In this document: piece by piece, positions 1-7,673 of the stretch | Layout: every line of letters starts with the position of its first letter | Numbering within the stretch: the stretch's first letter is position 1 | From: WLNJ01 sp037131165 | GTDB lineage: Bacteria > Actinomycetota > Thermoleophilia > Solirubrobacterales > Solirubrobacteraceae | Assembly: GCA_037131165.1 (NCBI GenBank) | Contig: JBAXRO010000029.1 | Coordinates: 1-21,822 of the forward strand | DNA: 21,822 nt | Direction of reading: 5' to 3' | Program-made: the position numbers and the translations under genes | Notes under the pieces: generated by a model | Told to the model about the DNA's origin: nothing | Databases searched by the model: none | What the model saw: the letters and a program-made list of their open reading frames with translations, nothing else

Positions 1-2
1 AG

Positions 3-596
3 ACCCACACCTTCAGCGCCGGGCCGGGAGGATGCACTGCGGCCTGGGGGATCGACCCCGACATCGTCACTATCGGCAAGTCGATAGGTGGGGGCGTACC
101 GATCGGCGCGTTCGGGATGAGCTCGGAGTTCGCCGACCGGCTGCTCGAGGTCGAGGGAGCGGACTACGTCGACACGGGCGGAGTGGGAGGCACGCTCGCA
201 GGCAACGCCCTTTCGCTTGCGGCGGCGCGAGCGGTTCTCGGCGAGGTCCTGACCGACTCGGCTTTCGCCCGGATGATCGAACTTGGCGGGCGCTTCGCGG
301 ACGGGGTGGACTCGGTCATCGAGCGCCACTCGGCTCCGTGGAGCTGCGTACGTCTGGGAGCGCGGGCCGAGTACCGGTTCACTGCGAACCCGCCTCGCAG
401 CGGAGGGGAGTCGGCGGCCGCCGCCGACGACGCTCTCGATGAGTGGATCCACCTGTTCATGCTCAACAGGGGGCTCGTGATGACCCCGTTCCACAACATG
501 GCCCTCGTCTGTCCGGCGACCGAAGCCAAGGACGTCGATGCTCACACGGCCCTGTTCGGCGAGGCCGTTTCGGAACTGCTCGACGTCTTCGCCTAG
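3..596 (+). CDS. Class III PLP aminotransferase, glutamate-1-semialdehyde aminomutase-like (5' end missing)
   Basis: The frame is open from the window edge to the TAG at 594-596, so only the C-terminal 197 residues are visible. About 25 residues in is TIGKSIGGGVPIGAFG, the class III aminotransferase signature in which the lysine forms the PLP Schiff base; the 'GGG.P.GAFG' form is typical of glutamate-1-semialdehyde aminomutases and relatives. A TGGVGGTLAGNALSLAAA segment follows, matching the conserved 'T..GNP.a.aA' region. The N-terminal part, including the aspartate that holds the pyridine nitrogen, lies outside the window. The remaining sequence is more divergent than a HemL, and no haem genes are adjacent, so I call the fold and cofactor but not the substrate. 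It converges on the sigma factor gene with a 13-base gap. Confidence 0.85.
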   Translation, partial: THTFSAGPGGCTAAWGIDPDIVTIGKSIGGGVPIGAFGMSSEFADRLLEVEGADYVDTGGVGGTLAGNALSLAAARAVLGEVLTDSAFARMIELGGRFADGVDSVIERHSAPWSCVRLGARAEYRFTANPPRSGGESAAAADDALDEWIHLFMLNRGLVMTPFHNMALVCPATEAKDVDAHTALFGEAVSELLDVFA

Positions 597-609
597 CGGC
601 CGGCCGGGA

Positions 610-1629
610 TCAGGTAGCCGCTTCGGTCTCGCGAAGAGACCGGACCCTGGTGTGCTCGGCGAGCTTGCGCAGTCCCTGCTCTTCGAGCTGGCGGGCGCGT
701 TCCGGTGTCACACCGAGCTCGCGACCCGTTTGGGCGAGGGTCGTTGGCTCTTGACCACCGAGGCCGAAGCGAAGTTCGAGCACGGTGCGCTCACTGAGGG
801 GGATCGTCGAGAGGGCCTCGGAGATCAGTTCCCTGCGGTCGTTGACCTCGGCCAGCTCGTCGGGCAGGGGGCCATCGGCGGGGAGCAGGTCCCCGAGCGA
901 GGTCTCGCCGTCCTCTCCGACTCCGATGTCGAGGCTGGTGACCCCGAGGGCAGCCTTGCGCGCCTCGTGGATCTCCTCGATCGGGAGGTCGGAGGCCTCT
1001 GCCAGCTCTTCGTCGGTCGGGTCGCGACCGAGCAGTGCCGCCAGCTCACGCTCAGCGCGTGCGATTGCCCGCATGCGCTGGTTGACGTGCACGGGCAGGC
1101 GAATCGTGCGGGCGGAGTTCTCGAGGCCGCGTTGGATCGCTTGGCGGATCCAGAGGGTGCCGTAGGTCGAAAACTTGAATCCCTTGCGGTAGTCGAACTT
1201 CTCGACCGCGCGGATCAGGCCGAGCATTCCCTCCTGGACGAGGTCGTTCATGTCCAGGCCATGGCCCTGGTAGCGACGGGCGACCGAGACGACCAGCCTC
1301 AGGTTGGAGTTGATCATCCGCTCCTTGGCGGTGAGGTCGCCGCGCTCGATCTTCTGGGCGAGATCGACTTCCTGCTCCTTGGTGAGGAGCGGGTAGCTGC
1401 GGCTCAGCGAGAGCAGCTGACCGAGGGCGTCACCGGCCGGATCGGTCGGGTTGGCTCCGGGGCTGTGCGACTGATGGCCGGCCAGGCGGCGCTGGGCACG
1501 GGTCGAGTCAGCCCCCTCGGGGCGGCGCGTCGGTCGCAGCTGGACGCGCTTGGCGTCACGATGCGCGGCTTCAGCCTTGCTTGTGGCCTTCTTGCTGGCC
1601 GTGGGCTTCTTGGGTTGCTTTGCTGCCAT
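610..1629 (-). CDS. RNA polymerase sigma-70 factor, primary-like (RpoD/SigA/HrdB group 1 or 2)
   Basis: The 339-residue protein directs RNA polymerase to promoters. A lysine/arginine-rich tail of about 65 residues replaces the acidic region 1.1. Region 1.2 starts near residue 68, region 2 spans about 104-182 (LVQEGMLGLIRAVEKFDYRKG and KFSTYGTLWIRQAI), region 3 about 183-260, and region 4 about 263-330 with the helix-turn-helix TLAQTGRELGVTPERARQLE at 298-317. The residues matching E. coli E585, R586, R588 and Q589, which read the -35 element, are kept. Two deviations suggest a group 2 or lineage-specific factor: the first tryptophan of the promoter-melting 'TWW' motif is leucine (L159), and the usual 'VTRER' is 'VTPER'. 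A strong promoter lies directly upstream. The start ATG has no Shine-Dalgarno sequence. Confidence 0.93.
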   Translation of the reverse strand: MAAKQPKKPTASKKATSKAEAAHRDAKRVQLRPTRRPEGADSTRAQRRLAGHQSHSPGANPTDPAGDALGQLLSLSRSYPLLTKEQEVDLAQKIERGDLTAKERMINSNLRLVVSVARRYQGHGLDMNDLVQEGMLGLIRAVEKFDYRKGFKFSTYGTLWIRQAIQRGLENSARTIRLPVHVNQRMRAIARAERELAALLGRDPTDEELAEASDLPIEEIHEARKAALGVTSLDIGVGEDGETSLGDLLPADGPLPDELAEVNDRRELISEALSTIPLSERTVLELRFGLGGQEPTTLAQTGRELGVTPERARQLEEQGLRKLAEHTRVRSLRETEAAT

Positions 1630-1639
1630 TCAGTTCCTG

Positions 1640-1668
1640 ATTCTAAGTAAGTGTCGTTGTCGAGTCAA
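1640..1668 (-). promoter_or_regulatory. Near-consensus sigma-70 promoter of the sigma factor gene
   Basis: Reading the minus strand, TTGACT (1668-1663) is followed by exactly 17 bases and then TAGAAT (1645-1640). The start codon is 10 bases beyond the -10 box, so a transcript beginning about 7 bases downstream would carry only a few untranslated bases. This is the best two-box promoter in the window. It suggests high or housekeeping expression, possibly autoregulated. Confidence 0.75.
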
Positions 1669-1727
1669 GCGTTACGAGTGTCAGAGTGACGAGTTCCACT
1701 TAACGGTCGGTAAAGATCCCTCCGACC

Positions 1728-1742
1728 TGACATCAGCTGTCA
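1728..1742. repeat. Small inverted repeat upstream of the sugar dehydrogenase
   Basis: TGACA (1728-1732) and TGTCA (1738-1742) form a 5-bp inverted repeat with a 5-base spacer, ending 10 bases before the GTG at 1753. It sits where an operator could control the secreted dehydrogenase gene. Such a short repeat may be chance. Confidence 0.3.
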
Positions 1743-1752
1743 TGGTGGGTTC

Positions 1753-2952
1753 GTGCGGAAACACCGGATCGGACCAATAGTCGCGCTTCTGTTCGGCGCA
1801 TCGGCACTCTCGGTCGTCGGCTTGGGCCTGGCATCGCGCTCCGACTCACCGAAGGCCATCGCCGCCACTGCCGGACCCAAGCTAACGACTATCGGCAACT
1901 TCAGCAAGCCGCTTCTCGTTACTCAGGCGCCGGGTGATCGCTCGCGGCTGTTCGTGGTCGAGCAGGGTGGGCAGGTCCGCACCATCGAGGACGGGGTGAC
2001 CCGGCCCGAGCCGTTCCTCGATATCTCGGCGAAGGTCAGCGGCGGCTTCGAGCAGGGGCTGCTCGGTTTGGCCTTCGCCCCCGACTATGCGACCAGCGGG
2101 CGGCTCTACGTCAACTACACCGACCTGGCAGGGACCACCCGGATCGTCGAGTACCGCAGGAAGGACGGCAATCCGGGCGCCGCCGACCCCGCGACCGCTC
2201 GGACCGTGCTCTCGCAGGTCCAAACCGAGTCGAATCACAACGGCGGCCATCTCGCCTTCGGTCCGGATCGCCTCCTGTACATCGGCCTCGGCGACGGCGG
2301 CAGCGGCAACGACCCGCACGGCCCGCGGGGCAACGGCCAGGACCTCGGAACCCTGCTCGGCAAGATCCTGAGGATCGACCCTCGCCGGCAGGGCAGCTCC
2401 AACTACACGGTCCCGGCAAGCAACCCGTTCATCGGAAGGCGTGGGGCAAAGCCCGAGATCTGGGCCTACGGGCTGCGCAACCCCTGGCGCTTCTCGTTCG
2501 ACAGGACCAAGGGAGGGCTGGCGATCGGCGACGTCGGGCAGGGCCGGCTCGAGGAGATCAACTGGTCGCCGCCGCCGACCCGGGGCAAAGGAGCCAACTA
2601 CGGCTGGAGGCCATGGGAGGGAACGAAGCGCAACTTCCCCGGGGAGAGCGCTGTGAGGGCCGTCTTCCCGGTGCTCGAATACGCACACGGAACCAGCGGC
2701 TGTTCGGTGACCGGCGGTTACGTGATCCGCGACAACCGGTTCCGCGGGACATCCTTGTGGGGCCAGTACCTCTACGGCGATTTCTGCTCCGGCAAGGTCT
2801 GGCGGGCGGCGCTCCGCTCCGGCAAGCTCGCGGCTCGCAACGTCGGCACGATCCCCGGCGGATTCGCCCAACTCACCTCGTTCGGCGAGGATCTCGAAGG
2901 CCGCATCTACCTGACCTCGAGGTCAGGCCGGGTGGCAAGGCTCGACCCCTGA
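1753..2952 (+). CDS. Secreted PQQ-type glucose/sorbosone dehydrogenase family protein
   Basis: The 399-residue protein begins with basic residues and a hydrophobic stretch (about 6-27), then Ala-rich sequence typical of a Sec signal peptide, so it is probably exported. The rest is a soluble-glucose-dehydrogenase six-bladed beta-propeller. Recognisable blocks are SNHNGGHLAFGPD (160-172), whose histidines match the catalytic/PQQ-binding region, GLGDGGSGND (178-187), YGLRNPWRFSFD, and GDVGQ followed by EEINW. Family members oxidise aldose sugars or sorbosone with PQQ, passing electrons to an external acceptor. No pqq genes are in the window, so the protein may rely on imported PQQ or have another role. 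The GTG start was chosen because the signal peptide begins there. No ribosome binding site is evident. It leads a same-strand run with the MBL gene 16 bases downstream. Confidence 0.88.
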   Translation: MRKHRIGPIVALLFGASALSVVGLGLASRSDSPKAIAATAGPKLTTIGNFSKPLLVTQAPGDRSRLFVVEQGGQVRTIEDGVTRPEPFLDISAKVSGGFEQGLLGLAFAPDYATSGRLYVNYTDLAGTTRIVEYRRKDGNPGAADPATARTVLSQVQTESNHNGGHLAFGPDRLLYIGLGDGGSGNDPHGPRGNGQDLGTLLGKILRIDPRRQGSSNYTVPASNPFIGRRGAKPEIWAYGLRNPWRFSFDRTKGGLAIGDVGQGRLEEINWSPPPTRGKGANYGWRPWEGTKRNFPGESAVRAVFPVLEYAHGTSGCSVTGGYVIRDNRFRGTSLWGQYLYGDFCSGKVWRAALRSGKLAARNVGTIPGGFAQLTSFGEDLEGRIYLTSRSGRVARLDP

Positions 2953-2968
2953 TCGGATCTCCGGGAAC

Positions 2969-3742
2969 GTGAGAATCGAACTTCCGCAGCGACACGGTGC
3001 CGTCGGCGTTAGAGCCTCAAACCCGGGCCCGATGACCCTCGAGGGCACCAACAGCTGGGTCGTGGGAACTGACGGGGCCTGGGTGATCGACCCCGGACCC
3101 AGCCTGCCCGAGCACCTCGACGCTCTCGAGCGTGAACTCGAACATCGAGGCGGAATCGCCGGGATCGCGCTCACCCATGGCCATGCCGACCACAGCGAGG
3201 CTGTGCCGGTGTTGATCGACCGGCTCGGTGAAGTGCCCGTCGTCCGGTCCGGTCCGGGGGCTGGCAGTGGTGCGGTTCACGGCCCGCTCGAGGTGTTCGA
3301 GCTACCCGGTCACTCGTCCGATCACCTCGCCTTCGTGAGCGGCACCGTTGCCTTCACCGGCGATGCGGTGTTCGCCCACAGCAGCGTATTCGTCGCCCCG
3401 GGTCGAGGCTCGCTCTCGGGATACCTCTCGGCGTTGGAGGAACTCGCCGCCTTGGGACCGGAGTTGATCGCCCCGGGACATGGGCCGCTGATCGAGGATC
3501 CGGTCCCCCGACTCAGGCGGCAGATCGACCACCGCCTCGAGCGCGAACGGAGGTTGATCGAAGCGCTCGATTCCGGGAACGCCACGGTCGCCGAGCTGCT
3601 GGCGGTCGTCTGGGACGACGTCCCCGAGCAGCTGCTGCCGGCGGCGACGGTGACTCTCGCCGCTCACCTCGACAAGCTCGAAGAGGAAGGGAGGTTGCTC
3701 GGAGGAGTCGAGCGACCTGACATTCCCGAGTGGGTGGTGTAA
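2969..3742 (+). CDS. Metallo-beta-lactamase fold hydrolase, LACTB2/glyoxalase II-like
   Basis: The 257-residue protein carries the two-metal MBL signature THGHADH (69-75), a third metal histidine in PGHSSDH (H115), the bridging aspartate in FTGDAVF (D132) and a last histidine in APGHG (H171). The N-terminal NPGPMTLEGTNSWVVG is characteristic of the LACTB2-like branch, as is the C-terminal region (about 185-250), which looks like the winged-helix tail of that group. Family members hydrolyse thioesters, phosphodiesters or RNA; the substrate cannot be read here. There is no signal peptide, so it is cytoplasmic. The GTG start lies 16 bases after the dehydrogenase stop, suggesting cotranscription. 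Its TAA stop is also the start of the -10 box proposed for the next gene. Confidence 0.88.
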   Translation: MRIELPQRHGAVGVRASNPGPMTLEGTNSWVVGTDGAWVIDPGPSLPEHLDALERELEHRGGIAGIALTHGHADHSEAVPVLIDRLGEVPVVRSGPGAGSGAVHGPLEVFELPGHSSDHLAFVSGTVAFTGDAVFAHSSVFVAPGRGSLSGYLSALEELAALGPELIAPGHGPLIEDPVPRLRRQIDHRLERERRLIEALDSGNATVAELLAVVWDDVPEQLLPAATVTLAAHLDKLEEEGRLLGGVERPDIPEWVV

Positions 3743-3745
3743 CTT
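3740..3745 (+). promoter_or_regulatory. Candidate -10 box (TAACTT) for a leaderless molybdoenzyme mRNA
   Basis: TAACTT begins on the stop codon of the MBL gene. It lies 5 bases before the GTG at 3751 and 8 bases before the GTG at 3754. This spacing matches other start sites in the window. No convincing -35 box is seen. Confidence 0.4.
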
Positions 3746-3750
3746 CGACC

Positions 3751-5961
3751 GTGGTGGTTGAGGAGAGGGTCACCTTCTGCAGGATCTGCGAGTCGCTCTG
3801 CGGCATGGTCGCGACGGTCGAGGACGGCCAGGTCACGAAGCTCAGGCCCGACCGCCACCACCCTCTGTCGAAGGGCTACGCCTGCCCCAAGGGAATCGCG
3901 ATGGCAGAGCTGCAGAACGATCCCGACCGGGTGCTCCACCCGCTCAAGCGCCAACCCGACGGGAGCTTCGAGCGCGTCAGCTGGGAGCAGGCGATTGCCG
4001 AGATCGGCGAACGCCTCAAGGCCGTCCGCAGCTCGAGCGGAGCCGAGTCGATCGGCTGGTACATGGGGAACCCCGGTGCCTTCTCCTACTCCCACACGCT
4101 CTGGGTCAAGGGATTCCTCGACGCGATCGGCTCGCCGCACTACTACACGGCCGGCTCGCAGGACGTCAACAACCGCTTCGCCGCGAGCGCCCTGCTCTAC
4201 GGTTCCCCCCTCGTCGTTCCGATCCCCGACCTCAAGCGCACCGACCACCTGCTGATCGTCGGGGCCAACCCGCTGGTCAGCCACGGCAGCGTGCTGACGG
4301 CGCACAGGATCCGCGACCAGTTGATGGCGATCACCGCGAGGGGTGGCCGGGTCGTCGTCGTCGACCCTCGGCGCAGCGAGACCGCCCGGGCTTTCGAGCA
4401 CGTCTGGATCACCCCTGACGCCGACGCGTGGATGCTCCTGTCGATGCTCAACGTGATCTTCGCGGAAGGCCTCGAGGACAAGGCAGCGATTGCATCCCAG
4501 TCGCGTGGCGTCGACCTGCTCAGGGCAGCAGCGGCCGACCAGTCGCCGGAGGCGACAGCCGAGCGGACCGGGATCGCGCCGGATGACTTGCGGAAGATGG
4601 CCCGCGATCTGGCCTCGGCCCGCAGCGCCGCGGTCTACGGGCGGACGGGCTCCTGCCTCGGCACCCGCGGCACCCTGGTCTCCTTCCTGCTCGACTCGCT
4701 GAACCTCGTCACCGGCAACCTCGATGTCCCGGGTGGCGCCGTCTTCGGCAGGCCGCCACTCGCCCTCGACGAGGTCGCGGAGAGGTTCGGCCTGGCGTCC
4801 TACGGGGCCAAGCGTTCGCGGATCGGCAACTTCCCCGACGTCCTCGGCAACATGCCGGCGAGCCTGCTCGCCGAGGAGATCACGACCCCGGGAGACCGCC
4901 AGTTGCGCGCGCTCTTCGTCAGCGCCGGCAACCCGGTGCTCTCGGTCCCGGATGGCGATCGGCTCGAGAGCGCGCTCGACTCGCTCGACCTGATGGTCGG
5001 CCTCGACTTCTACATGAACGAGACCAACAGCCACGCCGACTTCATCCTCCCGGCGACGACCTTCCTCGAACGCGATGACTTGCCGATTGCGTTCATGGGT
5101 TTCCATACGACCCCTTTCATCCAGTACACCGACAGGGTCGTCGAGCCGGCAGGCGAGGCCCGCGAGGAGTGGCAGGTCGTCGAGCAGCTGGCCGACATCC
5201 TCGGGGTGACACCGTCGAGCGTGCCGCCGGTCCGCTGGCTCGGTCGCCTCGGGATCAAGTTCGAGCCGAAGCGCCTGGTCGACCTGCTGTTGCGCGTCGG
5301 GCGCAACGGTGACTTCTTCGGGTTCCGGCGCAGCGGCCTCAACCTCAGGAAGGTCGCGGCGCAGCCTCACGGGATCGTGCTCGACGAGTTCGTCGCGACC
5401 GGCGAGCTGGGCACGAAGGTCCGCCATGGCGACGGCCTCGTGAGGCTCGATCCGCCGGAGATCTCCGGCGAGCTCGATCGCCTCGGCAGGACGGGCGACC
5501 CGGCCGACGCCGACCACCCGTTCCGGCTTATCGGGCTGCGCGAGCTCCGTTCCCACAACTCATGGATGCACAACGCTCCCCTCCTGATGCGCGGTGGCCG
5601 CGAGCAGCCTCTCCACCTCAACCCGAACGACGCCGCGAAGCTCGGGCTGGGGGAGGGCGATCGGGTGCGGGTCAGCTCGAAGGACGGGACGATCGAGGTG
5701 GCTGTCAAGTTCACCGAGGATCTGGCAGAAGGCACCGTCGCGCTCGCGCACGGCTGGGGACACAGGGGTGGCTGGAAGCTCGCCAACAGCAACCCCGGCG
5801 TGAACGTCAACGTGCTCGCCGGCGCCTCGGTAGACGACCTCGAGCCGCTCGCCGGGATGGCGTTCCTCAACGGGATCGCCGTGAGCGTCGAACCGGCCGG
5901 CAAGGCATCCGCTGCCGCTGCGGCGACCGAAGCGGTCACCGCGGCGCCCTCGCGCGACTGA
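3751..5961 (+). CDS. Bis-MGD molybdopterin oxidoreductase (DMSO reductase family), substrate unknown
   Basis: The product is a large, cofactor-dense redox subunit (736 residues from GTG 3751). The N-terminus has a four-cysteine [4Fe-4S] motif: C10, C13 and C17 (CRICESLC) and C45 (YACPKG). The molybdopterin domains follow, with conserved blocks such as LLIVGANPLVSHGS, VVVVDPRRSETA and SAGNPVLSVPDGD, and NETNSHADFILPATTFLERDD. The C-terminal dinucleotide-binding domain holds LNPNDAAKLGLGEGDRVRV and NSNPGVNVNVLAG. The family includes formate dehydrogenases, nitrate and thiosulfate reductases and BisC. There is no Tat signal, so it is cytoplasmic. No electron-transfer subunit or FdhD is nearby. 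The region that normally supplies a Cys/Sec/Ser ligand to molybdenum is unusual (see findings). GTG 3730 and GTG 3754 are alternative starts; 3751/3754 fit the nearby -10 box. Confidence 0.87.
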   Translation: MVVEERVTFCRICESLCGMVATVEDGQVTKLRPDRHHPLSKGYACPKGIAMAELQNDPDRVLHPLKRQPDGSFERVSWEQAIAEIGERLKAVRSSSGAESIGWYMGNPGAFSYSHTLWVKGFLDAIGSPHYYTAGSQDVNNRFAASALLYGSPLVVPIPDLKRTDHLLIVGANPLVSHGSVLTAHRIRDQLMAITARGGRVVVVDPRRSETARAFEHVWITPDADAWMLLSMLNVIFAEGLEDKAAIASQSRGVDLLRAAAADQSPEATAERTGIAPDDLRKMARDLASARSAAVYGRTGSCLGTRGTLVSFLLDSLNLVTGNLDVPGGAVFGRPPLALDEVAERFGLASYGAKRSRIGNFPDVLGNMPASLLAEEITTPGDRQLRALFVSAGNPVLSVPDGDRLESALDSLDLMVGLDFYMNETNSHADFILPATTFLERDDLPIAFMGFHTTPFIQYTDRVVEPAGEAREEWQVVEQLADILGVTPSSVPPVRWLGRLGIKFEPKRLVDLLLRVGRNGDFFGFRRSGLNLRKVAAQPHGIVLDEFVATGELGTKVRHGDGLVRLDPPEISGELDRLGRTGDPADADHPFRLIGLRELRSHNSWMHNAPLLMRGGREQPLHLNPNDAAKLGLGEGDRVRVSSKDGTIEVAVKFTEDLAEGTVALAHGWGHRGGWKLANSNPGVNVNVLAGASVDDLEPLAGMAFLNGIAVSVEPAGKASAAAAATEAVTAAPSRD

Positions 5962-5977
5962 CCAACAGCGCCGCGGA

Positions 5978-5983
5978 TACGCT
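5978..5983 (+). promoter_or_regulatory. Candidate -10 box (TACGCT) for a leaderless ccdA mRNA
   Basis: TACGCT is followed by 6 bases and the GTG start at 5990. The same hexamer stands at equivalent distance before the genes at 16501 and 18308. This suggests that ccdA has its own promoter although it follows the molybdoenzyme gene by only 28 bases. Confidence 0.55.
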
Positions 5984-5989
5984 CAGGGG

Positions 5990-6733
5990 GTGCTGATCGC
6001 ATCCGCAGGAGTGGGCCTGCCACTCGCGTTCCTGGCCGGCCTGGTCAGCTTCCTCTCGCCGTGCGTGCTGCCGCTTGTGCCCGGCTACCTCAGCGCGATC
6101 GCCGGGGTGACCCCGGCTGACATCGAGCGGACCGACACCCGCAGGGTGCTTGTTCCCAGCCTGATCTTCGTCGGCACCTTCTCAACGATCTTCATCCTGC
6201 TCGGCCTCACCGCAACGAGGGTCGGTTCCTGGCTCAATGGGCACCAGAGCGAACTGGAGAAGGTGTCGGCCGTGCTGATCATCGCGCTCGGGTTGCTGTT
6301 CGTCCTCAGCCCGCTGATTCCGCAGCTGGCCAAGGAGTGGCATCCCGGTGGGCTGATCGAGAAGGCGGGCAGGGGCGGGCCGGCGGTTGCCGGTGCGGCG
6401 TTCGCGATCGCCTGGACTCCGTGCATCGGGCCGACTCTCTCGGCGATCCTCGCCACCGCGGCGATCTCTGGCTCGGCCGCTCAGGGGGCCCTGCTGTTGG
6501 CGTTCTACTCGCTCGGCTTGGCGATCCCGTTCATCCTGACCGCGCTCGCATTCGGGCGGATGACCACGGCCTTCGCGGTTATCAAGCGTCACTACACGGT
6601 GATCGTCGTAACCGGTGGTGTTGTGCTGATCGCATTGGGGATCCTGATCTGGACCGGGGAGTTCTTCAGGCTCAATGCCGAGGCCCAGGGCTGGCTCCAG
6701 GACCTCGGTCTGAGCGATCCCGGCAGTATCTGA
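5990..6733 (+). CDS. ccdA: CcdA/DsbD-type membrane thiol transporter (cytochrome c biogenesis)
   Basis: The 247-residue protein is almost entirely hydrophobic, with six evident membrane segments. Two conserved cysteines occur in the family's paired motifs, LSPCVLPLVPGY in segment 1 and WTPCIGPTLSAI in segment 4. In CcdA these cysteines pass reducing equivalents from cytoplasmic thioredoxin across the membrane to exported thiol proteins such as cytochrome c maturation factors. The length matches CcdA, and the periplasmic domains of full DsbD are absent. The usual partners (ResA, ResB, CcsA) are not in the window. The GTG at 5990 is preferred because of the -10 box just upstream; GTG 6011 is a less likely alternative. 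Confidence 0.92.
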   Translation: MLIASAGVGLPLAFLAGLVSFLSPCVLPLVPGYLSAIAGVTPADIERTDTRRVLVPSLIFVGTFSTIFILLGLTATRVGSWLNGHQSELEKVSAVLIIALGLLFVLSPLIPQLAKEWHPGGLIEKAGRGGPAVAGAAFAIAWTPCIGPTLSAILATAAISGSAAQGALLLAFYSLGLAIPFILTALAFGRMTTAFAVIKRHYTVIVVTGGVVLIALGILIWTGEFFRLNAEAQGWLQDLGLSDPGSI

Positions 6734-6763
6734 GACAGGCCTCTCGTCCACTCCCGAGCCTGG

Positions 6764-6787
6764 GACCGGGCCACCGTTGGTGGGGTC
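6764..6787. terminator. Hairpin between convergent ccdA and SDR genes
   Basis: CCACC (6771-6775), GTT loop, GGTGG (6779-6783) forms a tight hairpin. It is extended by GACC (6764-6767) and GGTC (6784-6787) with a GGG bulge. It lies between converging genes and could end transcripts from either side. There is no T-tract on either strand, so factor-independent termination is uncertain. Confidence 0.4.
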
Positions 6788-6818
6788 TTGGTGCGCCCGA
6801 CGCGCTTCGGTTGAGCCG

Positions 6819-7661
6819 TCAGGAACGCGACTCGGCCCGGCGGATCGCGTCGGCCGCCTTGCTGCCGGCGAGCTTCTCGAGCAGCGGCTGGGTGATGCCG
6901 CGCAGCTTCGCCACCGGCTTGATCCACTTGGGGAACATCACAGTGCGCGAGCGGTTCTCGATCCCGTCGGCCAAGGCCGTGATCGCCGGTTCGACCGGGT
7001 AGACCTTGCCGAACGGACCGCGGGCCACGTCCTTGCGCAGCTCGGCTGCGACCGGGTGCTGGAACCCGTCACGGACCATGTCGGTGTCAAGGAAGGTGAA
7101 GTAGCCGCACCCGACGGTGGTGCCGGTCCCGGCGAGCTCCTGTCGGAGGCTGTTGGCGAGTGCCTCGACTCCGGCCTTCGAAGCCGCGTAGGCGCTCATC
7201 GCCGGGGCGTGGCCGATCGCTGCGAGCGAGGCGATCGGCAGCAGGTGCCCTCGCCTTTCGATAACTGCCGGGAGGGTTGCCTGGAGGGTCGAGAAGACGG
7301 CGATCAGGTTGATGTCGATCACCCGCCGGAAATCGTCAGGGTCATGGTTGAGCACGGAGGACGCTGTCTCGACGCCCGCGTTGGCGACGCAGACATCGAT
7401 CCCGCCGAGCGCGGAGATCGTGCCCTCGACCGCCCGGTCGAGGGCTGCCCTGTCGCGCACATCGGCTTCCGCCACGAAGGTCTCGACACCGGTCTCGGTG
7501 CGGATCGCCTCGGCGACCCGCTCCATCGTCTCCGGTTCGATCCCGACGAGCGATGGCCTGGCCCCACGGCGGGCGACCTCGGCTGCCAGCAGGGCGCCGA
7601 TACCGCGCGCTGCTCCTGTGATCAGGACTGTCCGTCCGCGCAGGTCGAGTGGCTCACTCAT
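6819..7661 (-). CDS. Short-chain dehydrogenase/reductase (classical SDR)
   Basis: The 280-residue protein has the classical SDR elements: NAD(P)-binding TGAARGIG at 15-22, NAG at 94-96, catalytic serine about 145, and YAASK with Y158 and K162. After the core comes a C-terminal segment (about 210-280) with a hydrophobic, basic stretch (VMFPKWIKPVAKLRG) that could lie against a membrane or form a substrate lid, as in SDRs acting on lipids or steroids. The substrate is not identifiable. It lies 12 bases after mobA and is probably cotranscribed with it. An AATACT sequence overlapping the mobA stop, 8 bases before the ATG, could also serve as a leaderless promoter. Confidence 0.9.
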   Translation of the reverse strand: MSEPLDLRGRTVLITGAARGIGALLAAEVARRGARPSLVGIEPETMERVAEAIRTETGVETFVAEADVRDRAALDRAVEGTISALGGIDVCVANAGVETASSVLNHDPDDFRRVIDINLIAVFSTLQATLPAVIERRGHLLPIASLAAIGHAPAMSAYAASKAGVEALANSLRQELAGTGTTVGCGYFTFLDTDMVRDGFQHPVAAELRKDVARGPFGKVYPVEPAITALADGIENRSRTVMFPKWIKPVAKLRGITQPLLEKLAGSKAADAIRRAESRS

Positions 7662-7673
7662 CGGCGCTGAGTA

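Noticed and set aside
1..596. The partial aminotransferase as the missing bioA
   Set aside because: The lysine region reads as the glutamate-1-semialdehyde aminomutase type, and the gene lies 9 kb from the biotin operon on the other strand.
538..1650. A 370-codon open frame on the plus strand over the sigma factor gene
   Set aside because: The minus-strand protein has all sigma-70 regions and a promoter. The plus-strand frame has no recognisable domain.
4141..4215. A selenocysteine (in-frame TGA) in the molybdoenzyme
   Set aside because: The frame has no internal TGA; the aligned position is an alanine codon.
3664..5556. A 630-codon open frame on the minus strand opposite the molybdoenzyme
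   Set aside because: It is antisense to a clear molybdopterin family protein and its translation is low-complexity Asp/Arg/Val-rich sequence, the usual shadow of GC-rich coding DNA.
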